From the NCBI GenBank assembly GCA_019055375.1, contig JAHQIW010007345.1, positions 186,001 to 250,000 on the forward strand: a stretch of 64,000 bases of DNA. Direction: 5' to 3'. Source of the stretch: Parelaphostrongylus tenuis. Its lineage: Eukaryota > Nematoda > Chromadorea > Rhabditida > Metastrongylidae. Made by a program: the position numbers and the translations under genes. Positions 37,701 through 49,869 of this stretch are shown here, piece by piece (within the stretch, counting starts at the first letter, position 1; each line of letters opens with the position of its first letter). The notes under the pieces were generated by a model. It saw only the letters and a program-made list of their open reading frames with translations, had not been told where the DNA came from and made no database searches.

Positions 37701-40700
37701 ATTTTTCTGAATTCAACTAGTATGTCTATAACCGTACTTCAAATGGCATCGTGAATTTATTCTGCGGCTCCTTCTTTATCTTGGTATTTTTTATCAAGTT
37801 TAAATCCATTATATCAAGAAGCGCTGAAATGTCATTTCCTCTCAGATGTTATGAACATAAAAGGGTGGTAGTACACTTCTAATTCCTTCTTCATTAAGAC
37901 GAGCCGGAGTTGATTTTCATGATGTGACAAGAACAAATGAATGTTCACTGATGTCTAGCTCACTTTTTTGACCTTACTATCCTTTCATATCAGAATAGTT
38001 TTGAAAAAATTCTTTACTATATCGACCCTGTTTTGCTATTATTGGTACTTCTACTCTTGCAATTAGCTAAATAGATTATTATACATGAATCATACCAAAT
38101 GAGCCGTATCAATAAGGACATCACATCTTCATAAGGTTAGATTTTCTATTGTTGCAAGTAAGCAGTACATTTTCAGAAAGCCGAACAGAAGGAAAAAGAG
38201 AAGCGACATCGTGAACGACTAAGAAGTATTGAAATTCAGCGCGACAAACTACACAAAGCCGCTTGGTAAGCTCTAAATTTGCATCACAAATGCACTTTGT
38301 TGTTTAACAGCTGTCAATTTTTCTACCGTTACGAGAAGGAAAAAGACAAACAACTGTTGTCAAAGTATAGATAACAAAGCAGTCCTCAAAAGAGTGGATG
38401 CGTTTGTTTGCATGCACAAGGAAGTCAATGAAAAATCACTGCTTGAGTGCGTCTCCTTTATTTCGTCTTTCAACTTGCTTATCAGCAATCACAATTGTAA
38501 AGTTACTGACAGAACCATTCATTGACTTGAAGGGAAAACAGGCGAACTATTTATAGAACAGTAAGCATATAGTGAGTTTTGCGAGTTCTTTCATTAGTCA
38601 AGTAAAACGTATTCTCGGTTCTCAAATCTCAACTGTATAGAGTTTCTGTAACCATAATGGACGATGTGCGTCGCTAATACTCACAAGTAGCTAGAAAAAG
38701 TATTTCTTGGGCTTTTCTGTATATTCTTATATTGTTAACACTGTAGTTATCGACCGTCGAGTTAGAAGAACTGAGCAAATGGGGTTACCCTAATTCGCCT
38801 AAAACTTCCTACTTGCCTCGTTTGAGCTGCTATGTACAAAAGTATAGACCTTAGTGCCAGTCTTCAATAACTTGGACTTTGAGAAATGTTTGAATTGAGT
38901 ACAAATATCAGAAGAATCCTCTATTGATGTAACGAGCGGCCTAATCCTCTCTTATGATACAGTCAACTTTCAGCTCTGTAACTAAAGATTATCAGAAGTT
39001 GTTGTCAAGAAACCAGCATCGCCCGTTATGTGATAAGGAATAGCTGAGAGCACCACTGAAAGGCGGCGAAATGTCATTTAAATGATTGATATAACTTTCC
39101 AGTTGTTAAGAGTGATCTTTTTGCGCCAACACTGGAAAGTCATGTCGGAAATCCTTTCGTGAGACCGCTTCTCTTCTTCCCCAACTACGGCTTGTCATGA
39201 GCAGCGACATAGAGCGCCCTAGGGAGTGCAAAAACATCAGTGTACATCAACAATAAAGCGCATGTTGCCCCATTAGGCCCGAATGGCCACCGACCCAGGC
39301 AGCTGGAGGCCGGCTCAACTAGATTACATCACAATACTGGGGGTATTCCTGGCATGGTGAATGCCATCGCTTCCGCTAAGTGTCGTACTTTCAACCGTTG
39401 TGGTTCATCACACATGGCGTTTGAGGAAGGAGAAGGAAAGGAGGACGAAAACAAATGTTTAGCTTTTTCTACTGCTCTTTACACTATTTGAATAAACAGT
39501 GCTGTGAAGAAAGAAAAGTCCTCGGCGATATTGTCCAACAAATTCCTTCACATTATTGTTTTATTTGGTTTCTTTTCCATTTCAAATCAGTATTATGGCC
39601 AATCGCTATGGCCTGTCGGAGAATATCCTAATAGCTTGGGCAGCCACTCGAATACGGTCTTAGCACCCGTCCACTGCTAGCCATAGAAATAAAATGGGCA
39701 TTCGTAAAGTGATGTCTCGATGAGCACCTCATACGTTGATCGACCATCTCACATTGCAAAGTTGAGTGGCCACATTTTGGAGAAACTGAGCTGAACCACG
39801 ATAATACTCCCACCGTGTAGTCCTGATATTGCTTCATTGAATTACCATCTCTTTCGCTCCATAAAGCACTATCTGCGGGTGGAAGAATTCAAAGGTTACA
39901 ACCAGCTCAAAAGTGCCCTCACCAACTTTTTTTTATTGCCAGCCTCATTTTCTTTCGGAGGAAGGCTTCAAATCTTTTCCCAGCAAATGGTTGCAAATCA
40001 TTGATCTTGGAGGTGATTATATTGCTAATTACTTGATTTTTTCAATTAAATAATATGCGAATTGACAAAAGTATCGAAACGCGAAGAAAAGTTATAGGAC
40101 AACCTAATACACAGAGAATGAAAGACGCTTGTAGGTACATTGTAAAACACCGAGTATCACAGTCTCCAAAGCTCACCATTAGATTTAGTTTTGAGAGGAA
40201 CTTAGGTAAGTGCGTATAGTCTATATAATATACCGGAACGATCGAATAACTTCTGCTTTTATTCAAGAATTCGCGATTTTTGCGAGGAGCGAAATTTCTC
40301 TATTTCCGAAGCTGTTGGACGTTAAATATAAATAATAATGAAGTTAGTGCGATTTTTGACTATTTCTTGTTCTAGACTGATATGTATGAAGAAAATTGAT
40401 ATCGACATATTGGCAAAGGAGAGTGGATTAAGGGGCGAGGTTTTTCCATACAAAGATAAATCCATTAATGATGTACACACGTCCAATGAAGCGTTTGCAC
40501 TTTCTTAAAAATACTGAATAAGTGAGGAATTCTGAGAAAGTAAGGTCAGATTTCATTCTGTAGGGTACATGATGTACATCTCAACAGCAAGCGTTAAAAA
40601 CTGGAAGGGGAGCAAACATGAAACTCATACTCCTTGCATTGGTAAGTAGTCCGTTTCCAAAAGTAAGATAAAGAAGCGCACTTTTCCGCTTTGAGCGGAG

Positions 40701-43700
40701 ACGTCAAACGCAAAGCCTTTGTCATTGATTATTCCTAAGGGAATCGTAACCAACTTTAGTACCTTATTCATTGTATGAATGCTGGAATGCATATCTAGCA
40801 TATACAATAACTTTCAATCACCTACCGCTGTATCGAGTCTCTGCTTTTACCCCCTCTTGGATAACTTTCGCTCCAAGTTACCGAGTCTGCCAGATACAAA
40901 AGAAAGCTCAGCGCGAAAATGGGATCGAGTTCACGTGCATATCTTTAACATTTTGCATTGCATGTTTAACCATTGCACTACCCTATGAATAATTTTCTTC
41001 AACATATTTTGTAATTTTTGCGAGTTATTTGTCGTTGCAAAATAGTGTATGTGGCGCTTTGCGTCGCACACGAGTTCAATGGTTCGATCATGCGCTCATG
41101 GCTCGCCAAGCTCTGCATTCCTCTGGACTCGGTAAATTCGCACCAGACTAGTCTCAAACTTATCAGGGAGGATAAACAGCACTGACTCGGTTCAGCGGGA
41201 GGCCACCGCGAGTCATTGTAAAGGCCAAGTATGCACTCAAACGAAGTTAGAATTTAAACACAAATGCATGGAGCATCCCTTAGGCATTGGTCAACGCCGG
41301 GAGCTTTAGTCTTTATCCTTTATTTGTCATTGAAATTGAATTGAATATTGCTCTATTTACAACTGGTCATGTTAGTTCTCATGACAATTAGGGGCGTGAG
41401 TGTTATACCTACAAACTCATGAAACCCAATAGGTTTGTGATCTGTTCAATAATTAAGAGCTAATGGTAGATAGATAGATGGCAGTCGCCGATTTTCCTGG
41501 ATCAGGAAAAGCTAATTCCCACAAAAATGGTGGCATTTTCTGAAACTTCCTGTAGGGATCGCCCTCCTTTTGATTCATAAGAGGCCAGACCAACCACTGA
41601 TTGTACACGTTTTGTTTCATTTCATCTCTCAGCACTGAGATTTACGATCCCCAATGTATGTATTCACGCATTGTCAATTTGCCATGGATGTTTCAAATCA
41701 ATTTATGAAGTATAAGGGAAGCTAATGCATTTGCATGCAAATCTAATTGATACTTCCTAGAAATTACATGCTTGGGAGACCCGCTTTCTAAGTACATATA
41801 ATCCAGGATTTTTTTCCTCAGCGAAGAAAATGTCCATTACTGCTTTCCAGAAATCCGATGAAGAACACTCGCATGCAAAATAAAGGCAGGACGTAAACAT
41901 GCACCATCATCGTTTATGTGAAAAATTGACGAAGTGCCCTTTCAGAAGTGAACGAGAAGAAAGACAAAAACATGTCAGCTCAATCGAATGCACTTTTGGC
42001 TATTTTTAATTGTATTTTTTGTTCCAATAATGAACAAATCTTTTCCTCTCTCACTTCGCCATCGACACATACACCAAGCGGATGTAGACAGATCACTTTG
42101 CGTTTCCAGCAATATCGTGTTCGTCGTAGCTGCATCCATTGAACTGAATGAGATCTTGTCCATCAAACGATTGATAAAAAAGAGCATAACCTATGGAACT
42201 TTAGTTGAATGATTTATTTGAAACATTCATCGTAGAATATGATGTTGCAAGGGCGGCTGTAGCCATTCATTCAAAGCTTGGGACTTCCGCTAGAAGATTA
42301 TTTTTTGTACGAATTCCATTATACTTGTGGCAGTTTTCGAGATATCTCATTATTATTATTTAAACCAACATGTCATGTGGTCTGATAATGGGCTCTTGTA
42401 CAGCCCGATACAATTGTTTCGACTTATAGTCTCGTCAGTCGGGCAGAACCCGTCGTGTTTTAGTCTTTTTAGCCAAACGTCACGGGAGCCCTACTCTCCC
42501 TATAGAAAGGTATCGACGACAAGCGATTTACACTGTAAGTCAAGTGTAATTATCACCGAACATGCAATGTTGTACACTCAATTGCTCTTTGCTGGTATTA
42601 TTGTATTATTATACCTTGATTTTTTTATCTTTCATACTAGAATTCATCTTTTTATAATGCTTGTATGATTATATTAAATAATTTGAATCTAAACTTCTAC
42701 TCATGGTCAACAATTGAGCAACTCCTCCTCAGCGATTATGTTGAAACTTCAAATCGTGTTTTTGTTTTACATCACCCTTCATCAGCTTTTGTTTCATATC
42801 ACCGTCATCACTCAATGGGAATCTCAGTTGTTCCTGAAATTCAGTTTGTTTCCTCGTATCCATCATTCACAGAATTCGCATGTGCCTGCTAGTTAGAGAT
42901 TTTATTTTTATTTTCTCCAATTAAGCCAAATATTGATAGAATTGATTCTTCACAAAGTCTTAATAACCGTGTTTAGAAGTTTACAGATTTTCATCACAGG
43001 GTGTCGAAGGCATCTATGAATCACAGGGAATTATACTCGTTGATATAAAGTTATATGCAAGAAAATTGCGTCAGCTGGGACTTGAACCCGCATTTCAGCG
43101 GGGGCGCGTGCTCCATCCCTTGCATCACCGACGCCTGTTCTGCCACCACTGTTTCTACGCTGCTGCTGGGGATTAGTTGATCCTAAACAAACATAGCACT
43201 CATTTTTCAACTTCGAAGGAATAGAGGACTTCGTTGGCACCGAATCGGGTGGCGCAGTTGCAGTGATACCACTTATATGCGTAAAAACACGGTTGGATCT
43301 GTTTGCAGGCTGTCCATACTCTCCATTCCTTCTGCGTAGATAAATCGGAATGATAATTGTCTGGTAGACTGACTACCTAGTGATGGAGATCCTGACGTCA
43401 TCGATCGCTTGTATCAAGATTTCAGGGGAAATCTTTTAAACCAGCACTCACCAGCATCCATAAAGGTGACCAAAAAATGTGATGCAGAAGTCAATCCGCA
43501 TGAGAGTTGGGACATTTTTCGTATGATTGATGTGAGTAGGCGAAACGAATAGATAAAGTCCTATCAATAAAATGGCACAAAATGTGGTGTTGGGTGGTTT
43601 AGAATGAATATTTGTTAGGAGCATCAAGCATGTGTAGCGTGTGAGTAGAGAAAAGATGACTTATTTAACTAATAAATAGATTTTTGAGCTCTTGTGACAA

Positions 43701-46700
43701 CCCACCACACATCCTAGCCGAGCGAACAATGCAGACCGAATCTTATTTTCGCTGCTACAGCGCAACGGAAAGGTTTCCACAAAAGCCAGATGTAGTATTG
43801 CAATCATCAAGATTTGAGCTTTCAAAGAGTTTCCAACGCTTCGAAGAAAAGCTTTCTCCAATGAAGAGCTCAGTAGCAAAAGCATTAAACCCTGAGGATT
43901 GGAATAAGTCAAACAGGCGTTTTCTGTCAAGCAGTCGCTTTCCGACTGACATGCTTCGAGCAAGTCCCATTTGGATAGAGAGTCTTGTCTTCTCGTTTGC
44001 TTCAGGCATTATATTCTCTATAGTGTGTCTCTTAATGAGTTCTCATCACCGTATTTTGCCTCCATAGCAGTCACTTATGTCATAGAGATTTGGGACCAAT
44101 TTGTATAAATAGTTACTCTATGCTTTTGTGCACTCTGATTTGCTTGATAACCCGCCTTCTTTTTGTGACCTACAAGAAACGGGGAATTTTGGCCAACTGG
44201 TTCTCTAATCACGACGTTAATAATGTCTTATTGCGTTTCAAGGCATTAACAGCACCATCTATTCTCTCGTTTGTTTACCTCTCCTCTACATAACTTCCTG
44301 TAGATGTTATGCTTGTGGTAATTTTTTCGTAGTCAGGAGAGTTAGTTGAGCGATAACTTAGCAAGATTCGGATTCTCAGATTCTCTTTTGACAATAGAAA
44401 AAAAAATTCAACTGGCTTCATTCAATGGATGAGGTATGATGGTACTGAATATCTAATGAGGTGGAAACGCAGTCTCGTTCACAGCATCATCGAAACACCA
44501 AGGCTGGTATCAATTTATCTAATAGAGCGATACCTATGACTGCTATAACATTTAGACTGGAGCTCAAAGATCAGGCAGTCTATAATATGCTCATAAAAAG
44601 ATAATCACTGAGGAACAGATATTTTGGCATCTTCCGGCATTTTATCTAGTAACTCCTAAACTGCAGTAGTTTCTCAGTTCCTAAAGTGACTGTATGGCGA
44701 TGAGAAGCAGAAAGATTTTTTTTATCAATAGGGAGACGTTGGTGATTTATTATTTCTGAGCTGTTAGTCACCAGCTTAGTCTTCAGCAAAGTTGACGAAT
44801 CTACTTGTATGCGCTATGTTGATCGTTCATTTCACGAGCAGGAAGGATGTTGTGAACTCGTCGGCGGGCATAATGTGATTTTCAGCGATAGTTTCCGTAC
44901 TGGTCACAATCGAGACTACGGCTCATTGATGGTTTCCGAAAGCGGAATTTGAAGGAATTCTAATTTGAGCATGACAGTCGAATTTAGGGGGTCTGTAGCA
45001 ATTTTAAAAAACGCTATTCTAATGAAGGAAATTTTCTAGCTCGCTTAGATATCTTTTTACAGGAATTTCAATTATTAAAAGATGAAGGTAAAAGCTATCC
45101 GCGTTTATTAATTCATAACGAGATGCGTCATGTACTTGTCTTTATCCAGAATCTTTGAGGTGATTGAATGCATACCACGCCTTTCTAATGCTACGCCGTA
45201 ACTTGTCAATCTATTGTTGCTATCCTTCCAGACAAGTCTGGTACCTTTCTGTAAGACACGGAGAGATGGAAGGCTTGGTGGGGCGTGAACGTGGGATTGA
45301 ACCACCGACCACGTGCGCGCCGCAGGGCACCTCTAACCATTCTGCCACACACGCCATGTGTTCGTCGGTGTGATTCTATTAGAGGTTTCATGAGTATCGA
45401 CTAATTCTCGGAGCGTTCTACCACCAAGATTCGACTCGCATGGCATCGAAGACGGACCTACCGGAAGGACGGTCGACAATGGACAATCGACTCGGATTCA
45501 TCGGCTCTGAAGAGGCTGAGGTCGAGCCGTTAGACCAATAAAGTTTTTTTTTGCAAACCTCATAGTATTAGCTATATCATAAGGGAAGTATTTTCATGTA
45601 GTATTTAGTGAAAAGAGTCTTTGCTATCTATAGATTTACTGCTCTAAACACTACATGAAGCTAGTCATGCCGAAGTTGAGGTAGGAAAGTGTCGCGTAAT
45701 GCTAAGAGTTTCTATTGTTTTTCGCTTAAGTTTTCTTGTAAGTCCCCTCGAAAAGACTTTTCACCCATTAGTCATTAATTTTTTTCGTATTATAGCAAAC
45801 GATTGTTGAATGCATGTAAACAATTTCATAATGAACTCTTTGTTGACGGCAGCATAATCGATATCGCAAGCGGTGCTCGATTTTCATTGATTGATGAAGA
45901 TTTTTTTCTTTGTTCTAAGAAAAACTCCAGATTTTTTGTAATAATCTAATAAAACATGACTTTCACCAACGCTCATAAATGTGCGCAAAAAACCCTAGAA
46001 ATGAAACGCAGTTTTATATTCGCCCTTACAGAGCATCCTAGATATCTTTACAATAACTAAATTTAGCTTCGGAGTTGTTGCGAATTGTGCTATCGAATGA
46101 GTATTTGTATAGCTTAATAAACAGCGATTCAGAGACCTTAGCCGAGCAAACATAGCAAATTGAGTATGAAACATAATTCAATTTTCTCTGCCACGACGTA
46201 ATAAGAAGGTCTTTTCACAAAACAAGCATAGTTTCGACACCACCGAGATTTAAGCCTCCGAATGACTGCTAAAATTCTAGATAATACTGTTTGCACAGAA
46301 AAGAATGACTTCTGAAAAGTTGAGGGCTCGAAAGGCTTCTTATCGTTCACATAGGGTTAACTCAACAGAGTAATTGCAATGATGAGCATTGGAGGTTCGT
46401 TAGTGAAGTTTAGTAGGGTTTTTTCCTATAAATTCGCTCCCTAGTTGCTTTCAGTGGGCATTATCTTAATAACCAACTATGTAGCTCTCATTGATCTAGA
46501 AAGAGTCCCACTTGCTGAAAAATTCGCTCTCACGTTCCATCGATGGTAGGATATAGGTCAAGAAGTTAAAGATTTTGCCTTTTTGTGCAAAAGTTCCAAA
46601 TTTCCGGCCATAAATGAACTTTTTCAAGTCTTCAAAGTCTGGTGAATCCATTCTGTTTAGAAGCAAAAAAAAAGTAGAGAAGTGTGATATCTAAAGTAAG

Positions 46701-48628
46701 TGAAATGAGCACGATTTACTATCAACAATCTGATTAATCAAATCCTGTTATGAGAGAAGCATAGACTCCATTACGAACGCAACAATGAAAAATAGTGTTT
46801 TGTCATAAGCCTGAATCATTCCTATGTCAATTGCTTACAAATGGAATTTTTAAAATCTCCGAAAAACAGGTTAGAAGACGGAGAGTAAGACTTTTAACTC
46901 AGCCTACATCAGGCTCGACTTTAAATTCATCCATGGAGAAATGCTATTATGACACTGTAGTTTGATATATCCTCAGCTGTCGGAATTAGCTTTTGCGAAC
47001 AAGAAATATGCCTCGAAACTTAAATCATGGAGAAGAGTATTTGATTTGCAAGTAGGATGAAAAGGGCAAAGAGTTCAGCCCTAATCTTTCCTTGAAAATC
47101 GCGCTATTGATTCGCCTCCGCAGAAACCATGGAGACGCTTGAAAGCATTTTTACCCTACAAAGTAACCTCCAAAAACATTAGAATTCAGGAGGTGTTTTC
47201 TCAAACGGTTGTGAGGTTTTTCGTATCTTTTCAATCGGAATTGTCTATGTGGAAGTTCTGACACATTACAAAGGCGAATAAAAATTTACTGAATTAAAGA
47301 CACTTTTGGTATCAGCTCGAATTGTTATGTGAAACTATACTGGATCACAAGAAGAGCAGGTGCCATTGGAACCTGGATCTGTGCTCAGCTGTTACTAAAG
47401 TGATCCAGAAACCTCATCAAATGAATGAATTGTCTTTTTCAGCGACGATGCATCCGAGCGGTATATGGAAATGTCTGCACAATCGTCGATGAAACCGTCA
47501 ACGAATAAGCATCGTCATAGTATGCAAGTCAACAGTGATAATCAACTCCAAATACATCGACCGCACTCCGAGAAGGTAAGCCGGTAAAAAGAACAGCTCC
47601 TCCAAATTCTCATCCAATGCTGTATTCTATGCCGCACCACTGAGTGTGGAGTATTTCTATCCATACACTGCATCCGTAATTTGACGGTAGAGAGTTCAAC
47701 ATATATTTAGGGTACTTCAATTTGAAATGTTTCCCACTAAGTGCTTTAAAACTAGTAGGATCTGTAAGCTATTGTTTACTGCTGAAAAGAGTTTTCTTGT
47801 TACACTCCTATGGGATCTTAATTCCCAAAAGCCCATGCTTTACAGTTCTTGCACTTTATTGCTAAAAGTCAAGTCTTGCATTTTTGAAGCAATCTAGTGA
47901 GAAAATTCAGATAGTTATCGCTAACTCAGCTCCAGGTAGGCTTAAGACGCTGTTCTGAAAGTGTTGAGCAAATTAATATACGATTGATTTTCTACTTCCT
48001 TCTTTGATTTGTGTACTTAAAAATGCGTCTGTTCTCTAATTTTCTACTATACAAAGTTTTGCTCAAAACTTAAGCATTATTAGTTCATGGGAGCATTAAT
48101 CGTGAAAAGCAAAAAAACCATAATAGGACGATCAGGATCTGCCTTTTACCCTAATGCTTCACAGCTACATTGCACGCTCCAAGCGAAAGCAAATCTCGTA
48201 TTTTTCCGCGGTAGAATTAGGACTCGCCACCGGATGTTTGTCAAGTGCTCCCTTTCTAAGCCCTACCTGTTCTCTATAATACTGGCACTTCCTGAAAACA
48301 TTTTATTGGTTACTTCAGAATGGAGCTTGAACAAAAGCTTCGAAAAGATCCGTTGGTGATCCGAAATCTCTTATCAGAAGTAATGAAACTATAAATATTC
48401 AACTCAATGACACATGTATTACCCAAAGACAGTGATCTTAGATTATCACAGTTTTTTCAGGTCGATGGCGCACCACAGCGTTCAGCATCACCGAATGGCT
48501 GTAGAGATGAACGTAAGCAGAGCGGCAACATTCCAAGCAGTAGTAGTAGCAAATTCCTGAAATGGCTTGGAATTGGTGAAAAGGAGAAGAAAGATCTGAA
48601 AAAGCGTAGAATGAGCACATTCACCTAA
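31788..48628 (+). CDS. Four-exon gene for a small basic, charged protein (unrecognised)
   Basis: Exons 31788-31820, 38177-38265, 47443-47575 and 48461-48628 join in phase (0, 2, 0) into 140 codons plus TAA. Exon 1 is MLGAQALRTKQ with a GTGTGT donor; exon 2 follows TTTTCAG. Exon 2 is a run of charged residues (KAEQKEKEKRHRERLRSIEI), probably helical and possibly a coiled coil. Exon 3 is polar (MEMSAQSSMKPSTNKHRHS). The last exon has a serine run and a basic end (KFLKWLGIGEKEKKDLKKR). No signal peptide or membrane segment. I do not recognise the family. The first two introns are 6.4 and 9.2 kb and full of repeats, so further phase-preserving exons may exist, and this could be the 3' part of a longer gene with alternative starts. 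Exons 2-4 are much more secure than exon 1. Confidence 0.6.
34194..34523 (-). CDS. Unrecognised 109-codon open frame inside an intron
   Basis: ATG to TAA, antisense to the host intron. The composition is balanced and acidic in the second half (FQGEENTPTLDMAEF, VVLDEEIG) and unlike the Leu/Ser/Phe-rich chance frames around it. No motif recognised and no splice sites needed. It could be a nested single-exon gene, a transposon remnant or chance. Confidence 0.18.
   Translation of the reverse strand: MTYDTQGTKEKVSSRGLACIHNEDYHRRQDGEDNTFDPIITGVTGKVTSKEHINICWALKPPSRLRTFQGEENTPTLDMAEFMPVVLDEEIGSHRQLCEHSLIARWVPS
37430..37560 (-). repeat. tRNA-like SINE fragment, minus strand
   Basis: On the minus strand a B box GGTTCGACCCTG is preceded by CATTACACGCATGGTCTC and followed by a body containing GGTACAAGACCTGCTTAGAG. 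Its order resembles the family S body (GGTACCAG-CT-GTCT), strongly diverged. Confidence 0.4.
40618..40641 (+). CDS. Possible signal-peptide first exon of a nested gene
   Basis: GCAAACATG opens MKLILLAL and stops at a strong donor, TTG then GTAAGT, in phase 0. A short hydrophobic exon of this kind is typical for nematode secreted proteins. No second exon is established; TTTTTTTCCTCAG at about 41809-41821 is a strong acceptor, but what follows in phase 0 is short and basic. It lies in intron 2 of the larger gene, same strand. Confidence 0.22.
41040..41335 (+). repeat. SINE family S copy, nearly full length
   Basis: Head GTGGCGCTTTGCGTCGCAC (about ten bases of the A-box region deleted) and GTTCAATGGTTCGATC, then GACTCGGTAAATTCGCACCAG, GGCCACCGCGAGTCATTGTA, AAGGCCAAGTATGCACTCAA and the tail GGAGCTTTAGTCTTTATCC. 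It matches the 56.65-kb copy throughout. Confidence 0.75.
42380..42545 (-). mobile_element. Hammerhead-bearing repeat copy D
   Basis: On the minus strand an upstream block (TCGTCGATACCTTTCTATAG, AGTAGGGCTCCCGTGACG, TTGGCTAAAAAGACTAAAAC) leads into an intact hammerhead. The block is related to the GAGCCAATCCC / TCGACG segments beside the hammerheads of elements A and B, and more closely to copy E. One monomer only; borders approximate. Confidence 0.6.
42403..42444 (-). ncRNA. Type I hammerhead ribozyme, copy D (intact-looking)
   Basis: Minus strand: stem I GCCCGA pairs perfectly with TCGGGC; core CTGACGA; stem-loop II GACT-ATA-AGTC (four perfect pairs); GAA; stem III palindrome ACAATTGT; cleavage residue A (complement of 42409). 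Every invariant residue is present, so it should be able to self-cleave. It is antisense to the host gene intron. Confidence 0.88.
43062..43138 (-). repeat. tRNA-like SINE head (family T), minus strand
   Basis: Minus strand: GGCGTCGGTGATGCAAGGGA, GCGCGCCCCCGCTGAAATGC, B box GGGTTCAAGTCCC, then GCTGACGCAATTTTCTTGCA, a tail like that of the other family T modules. The anticodon arm is not tRNA-like. Confidence 0.55.
43684..44067 (+). CDS. Unrecognised 127-codon open frame with a C-terminal hydrophobic segment
   Basis: ATG to TAG without introns. The N-terminal part is Ser/Arg/Phe-rich and the last 30 residues hold one membrane-like segment (IESLVFSFASGIIFSIVCLL). A complementary-strand frame overlaps it, which often happens by chance. 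It lies within intron 2 of the four-exon gene. No family recognised; could be noise. Confidence 0.15.
   Translation: MSSCDNPPHILAERTMQTESYFRCYSATERFPQKPDVVLQSSRFELSKSFQRFEEKLSPMKSSVAKALNPEDWNKSNRRFLSSSRFPTDMLRASPIWIESLVFSFASGIIFSIVCLLMSSHHRILPP
45170..45365 (-). repeat. SINE family S copy, minus strand
   Basis: Minus strand: GGCAGAATGGTTAGAGGTGC, CTGCGGCGCGCACGTGGTCG, B-box-like GGTTCAATCCC, then TACAGAAAGGTACCAGACTT and GTCTGGAAGGATAGCAACAA. Same order as the 56.65-kb copy; the tail is incomplete. Confidence 0.7.
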
Positions 48629-49869
48629 ATTTTGCCATTTCATCTGATTTTTTTCTTTTCCAATGTCCAAAAAATTTTTATCTTGTATATCTGTTCCCAT
48701 GCTGAGCTTTTCTATCGTATAACACATGAAGTCTAACATTCAAAGCGATGATAGTGAAAGGCAGAAAGCACGTTAACGTTGACGAAATCATCAAAGATCC
48801 TGACCTTAGAGCATCAGTCTGTGCAGCATCGTCTCTGAATCGCGCTGCGATCACTTAGAATAATCTATGGTTGAGGCAGATCCACTGTTTGTGATGCTTT
48901 CGCAATTCTTTTTGTAGTCAAAAAGATAGTTGGTCTTTAGCCGCCCATCTCTTCTTCCGGGCTCTCTTTATGCTGCATTAATGCATCATGAATTGTTTAA
49001 CATCAGTATAGATATATTTCGAGGGTGACAAAGCGGATCCTGGTATTTTTTTCGTAGATTCCATGAAATTGAGTGGTTTCCTGCTTAGCTGAAAGATCCC
49101 AGAAGCTCAATCGATCGTCGCTCTTCATTGTGTTCATGGCAATTTTGTGTACAAAATTTGCAAATGCTTAGCAAAAGTTTTATGTGTTGTTTTTCATCAT
49201 CACCGCTCTGTCATGGTGATCATTTGTACTAAGTAACTATCAATTAATCAGCAATCCCTTATACTTTACGTTTTATGGAGCATTTTTTCATTTGTTTACC
49301 TTCACCACATTTTTCTATCTAAACTTCGCCCGATTTTTTAAAGAATAAACAAATGAAAACCGTTTTCAAACAGAGATAAAAATACTTGGAAAGGAAAATA
49401 AAAATACGCGAAATGGAAATCATTGAAGAAGTAAAAAACTGTAACAAATATCTGCATAAAAAATAACTTGACTATTTATTGTGAAGTTCAACACCTTCAT
49501 GTACTAAAGATCTCAACTCAACATTCCCTAGTCGTAAGGGCATCTATATTCAGTGGTTGGAAGCTGCGGCAAACGAAAGGCATTTGGTACTGATGAGGCG
49601 TGTGAGAACTCCGAAAAGTACGTCGACGGCTCAAGATACCATATCAGACCATCTGAAAGGCTTGAACTGTTCTGCTAGATTACACTGAATTTCAAGCGAG
49701 GTCTCAAAATAGGCGATTGGAAAAGATTTAACGAAACCTTCATAGCTTTGGTAACCAATTCAGAGAGAAAACACTAAATCTTCACTGTAGCGCCCTTTCA
49801 CTCGTATGCGATCACTTTAATTTTTGGATCGCTTTGAATAGGCGATTCTCATGAGCAGAGCTCACGCTT

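Larger units (their letters stand above)
31821..38176. other. Intron 1 of the four-exon gene
   Basis: Mostly AT-rich. Holds an alternating GT/AT tract near 33600-33660, a 109-codon minus-strand open frame (34194-34523) and a minus-strand tRNA-like repeat at 37430-37560. No exon with convincing splice context found. Confidence 0.55.
38266..47442. other. Intron 2 of the four-exon gene
   Basis: 9.2 kb containing a possible signal-peptide exon (40618), family S SINEs (41.0 and 45.2 kb), a hammerhead element (42.4 kb), a tRNA-like repeat (43.1 kb) and a 127-codon open frame (43684). A GC-richer block at 39240-39480 is unassigned and may be another repeat. 45400-47442 shows nothing I can name. Confidence 0.55.

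Noticed and set aside
39240..39491. GC-richer 83-codon frame
   Set aside because: Looks like part of a dispersed repeat by composition; no second copy in the window to prove it and no protein motif.
49588..49625. CTGATGAGG followed by CCGAAAAG, resembling a hammerhead
   Set aside because: Stem II pairs over two bases at most, and stem I does not pair at all; no flanking similarity to the hammerhead family here.
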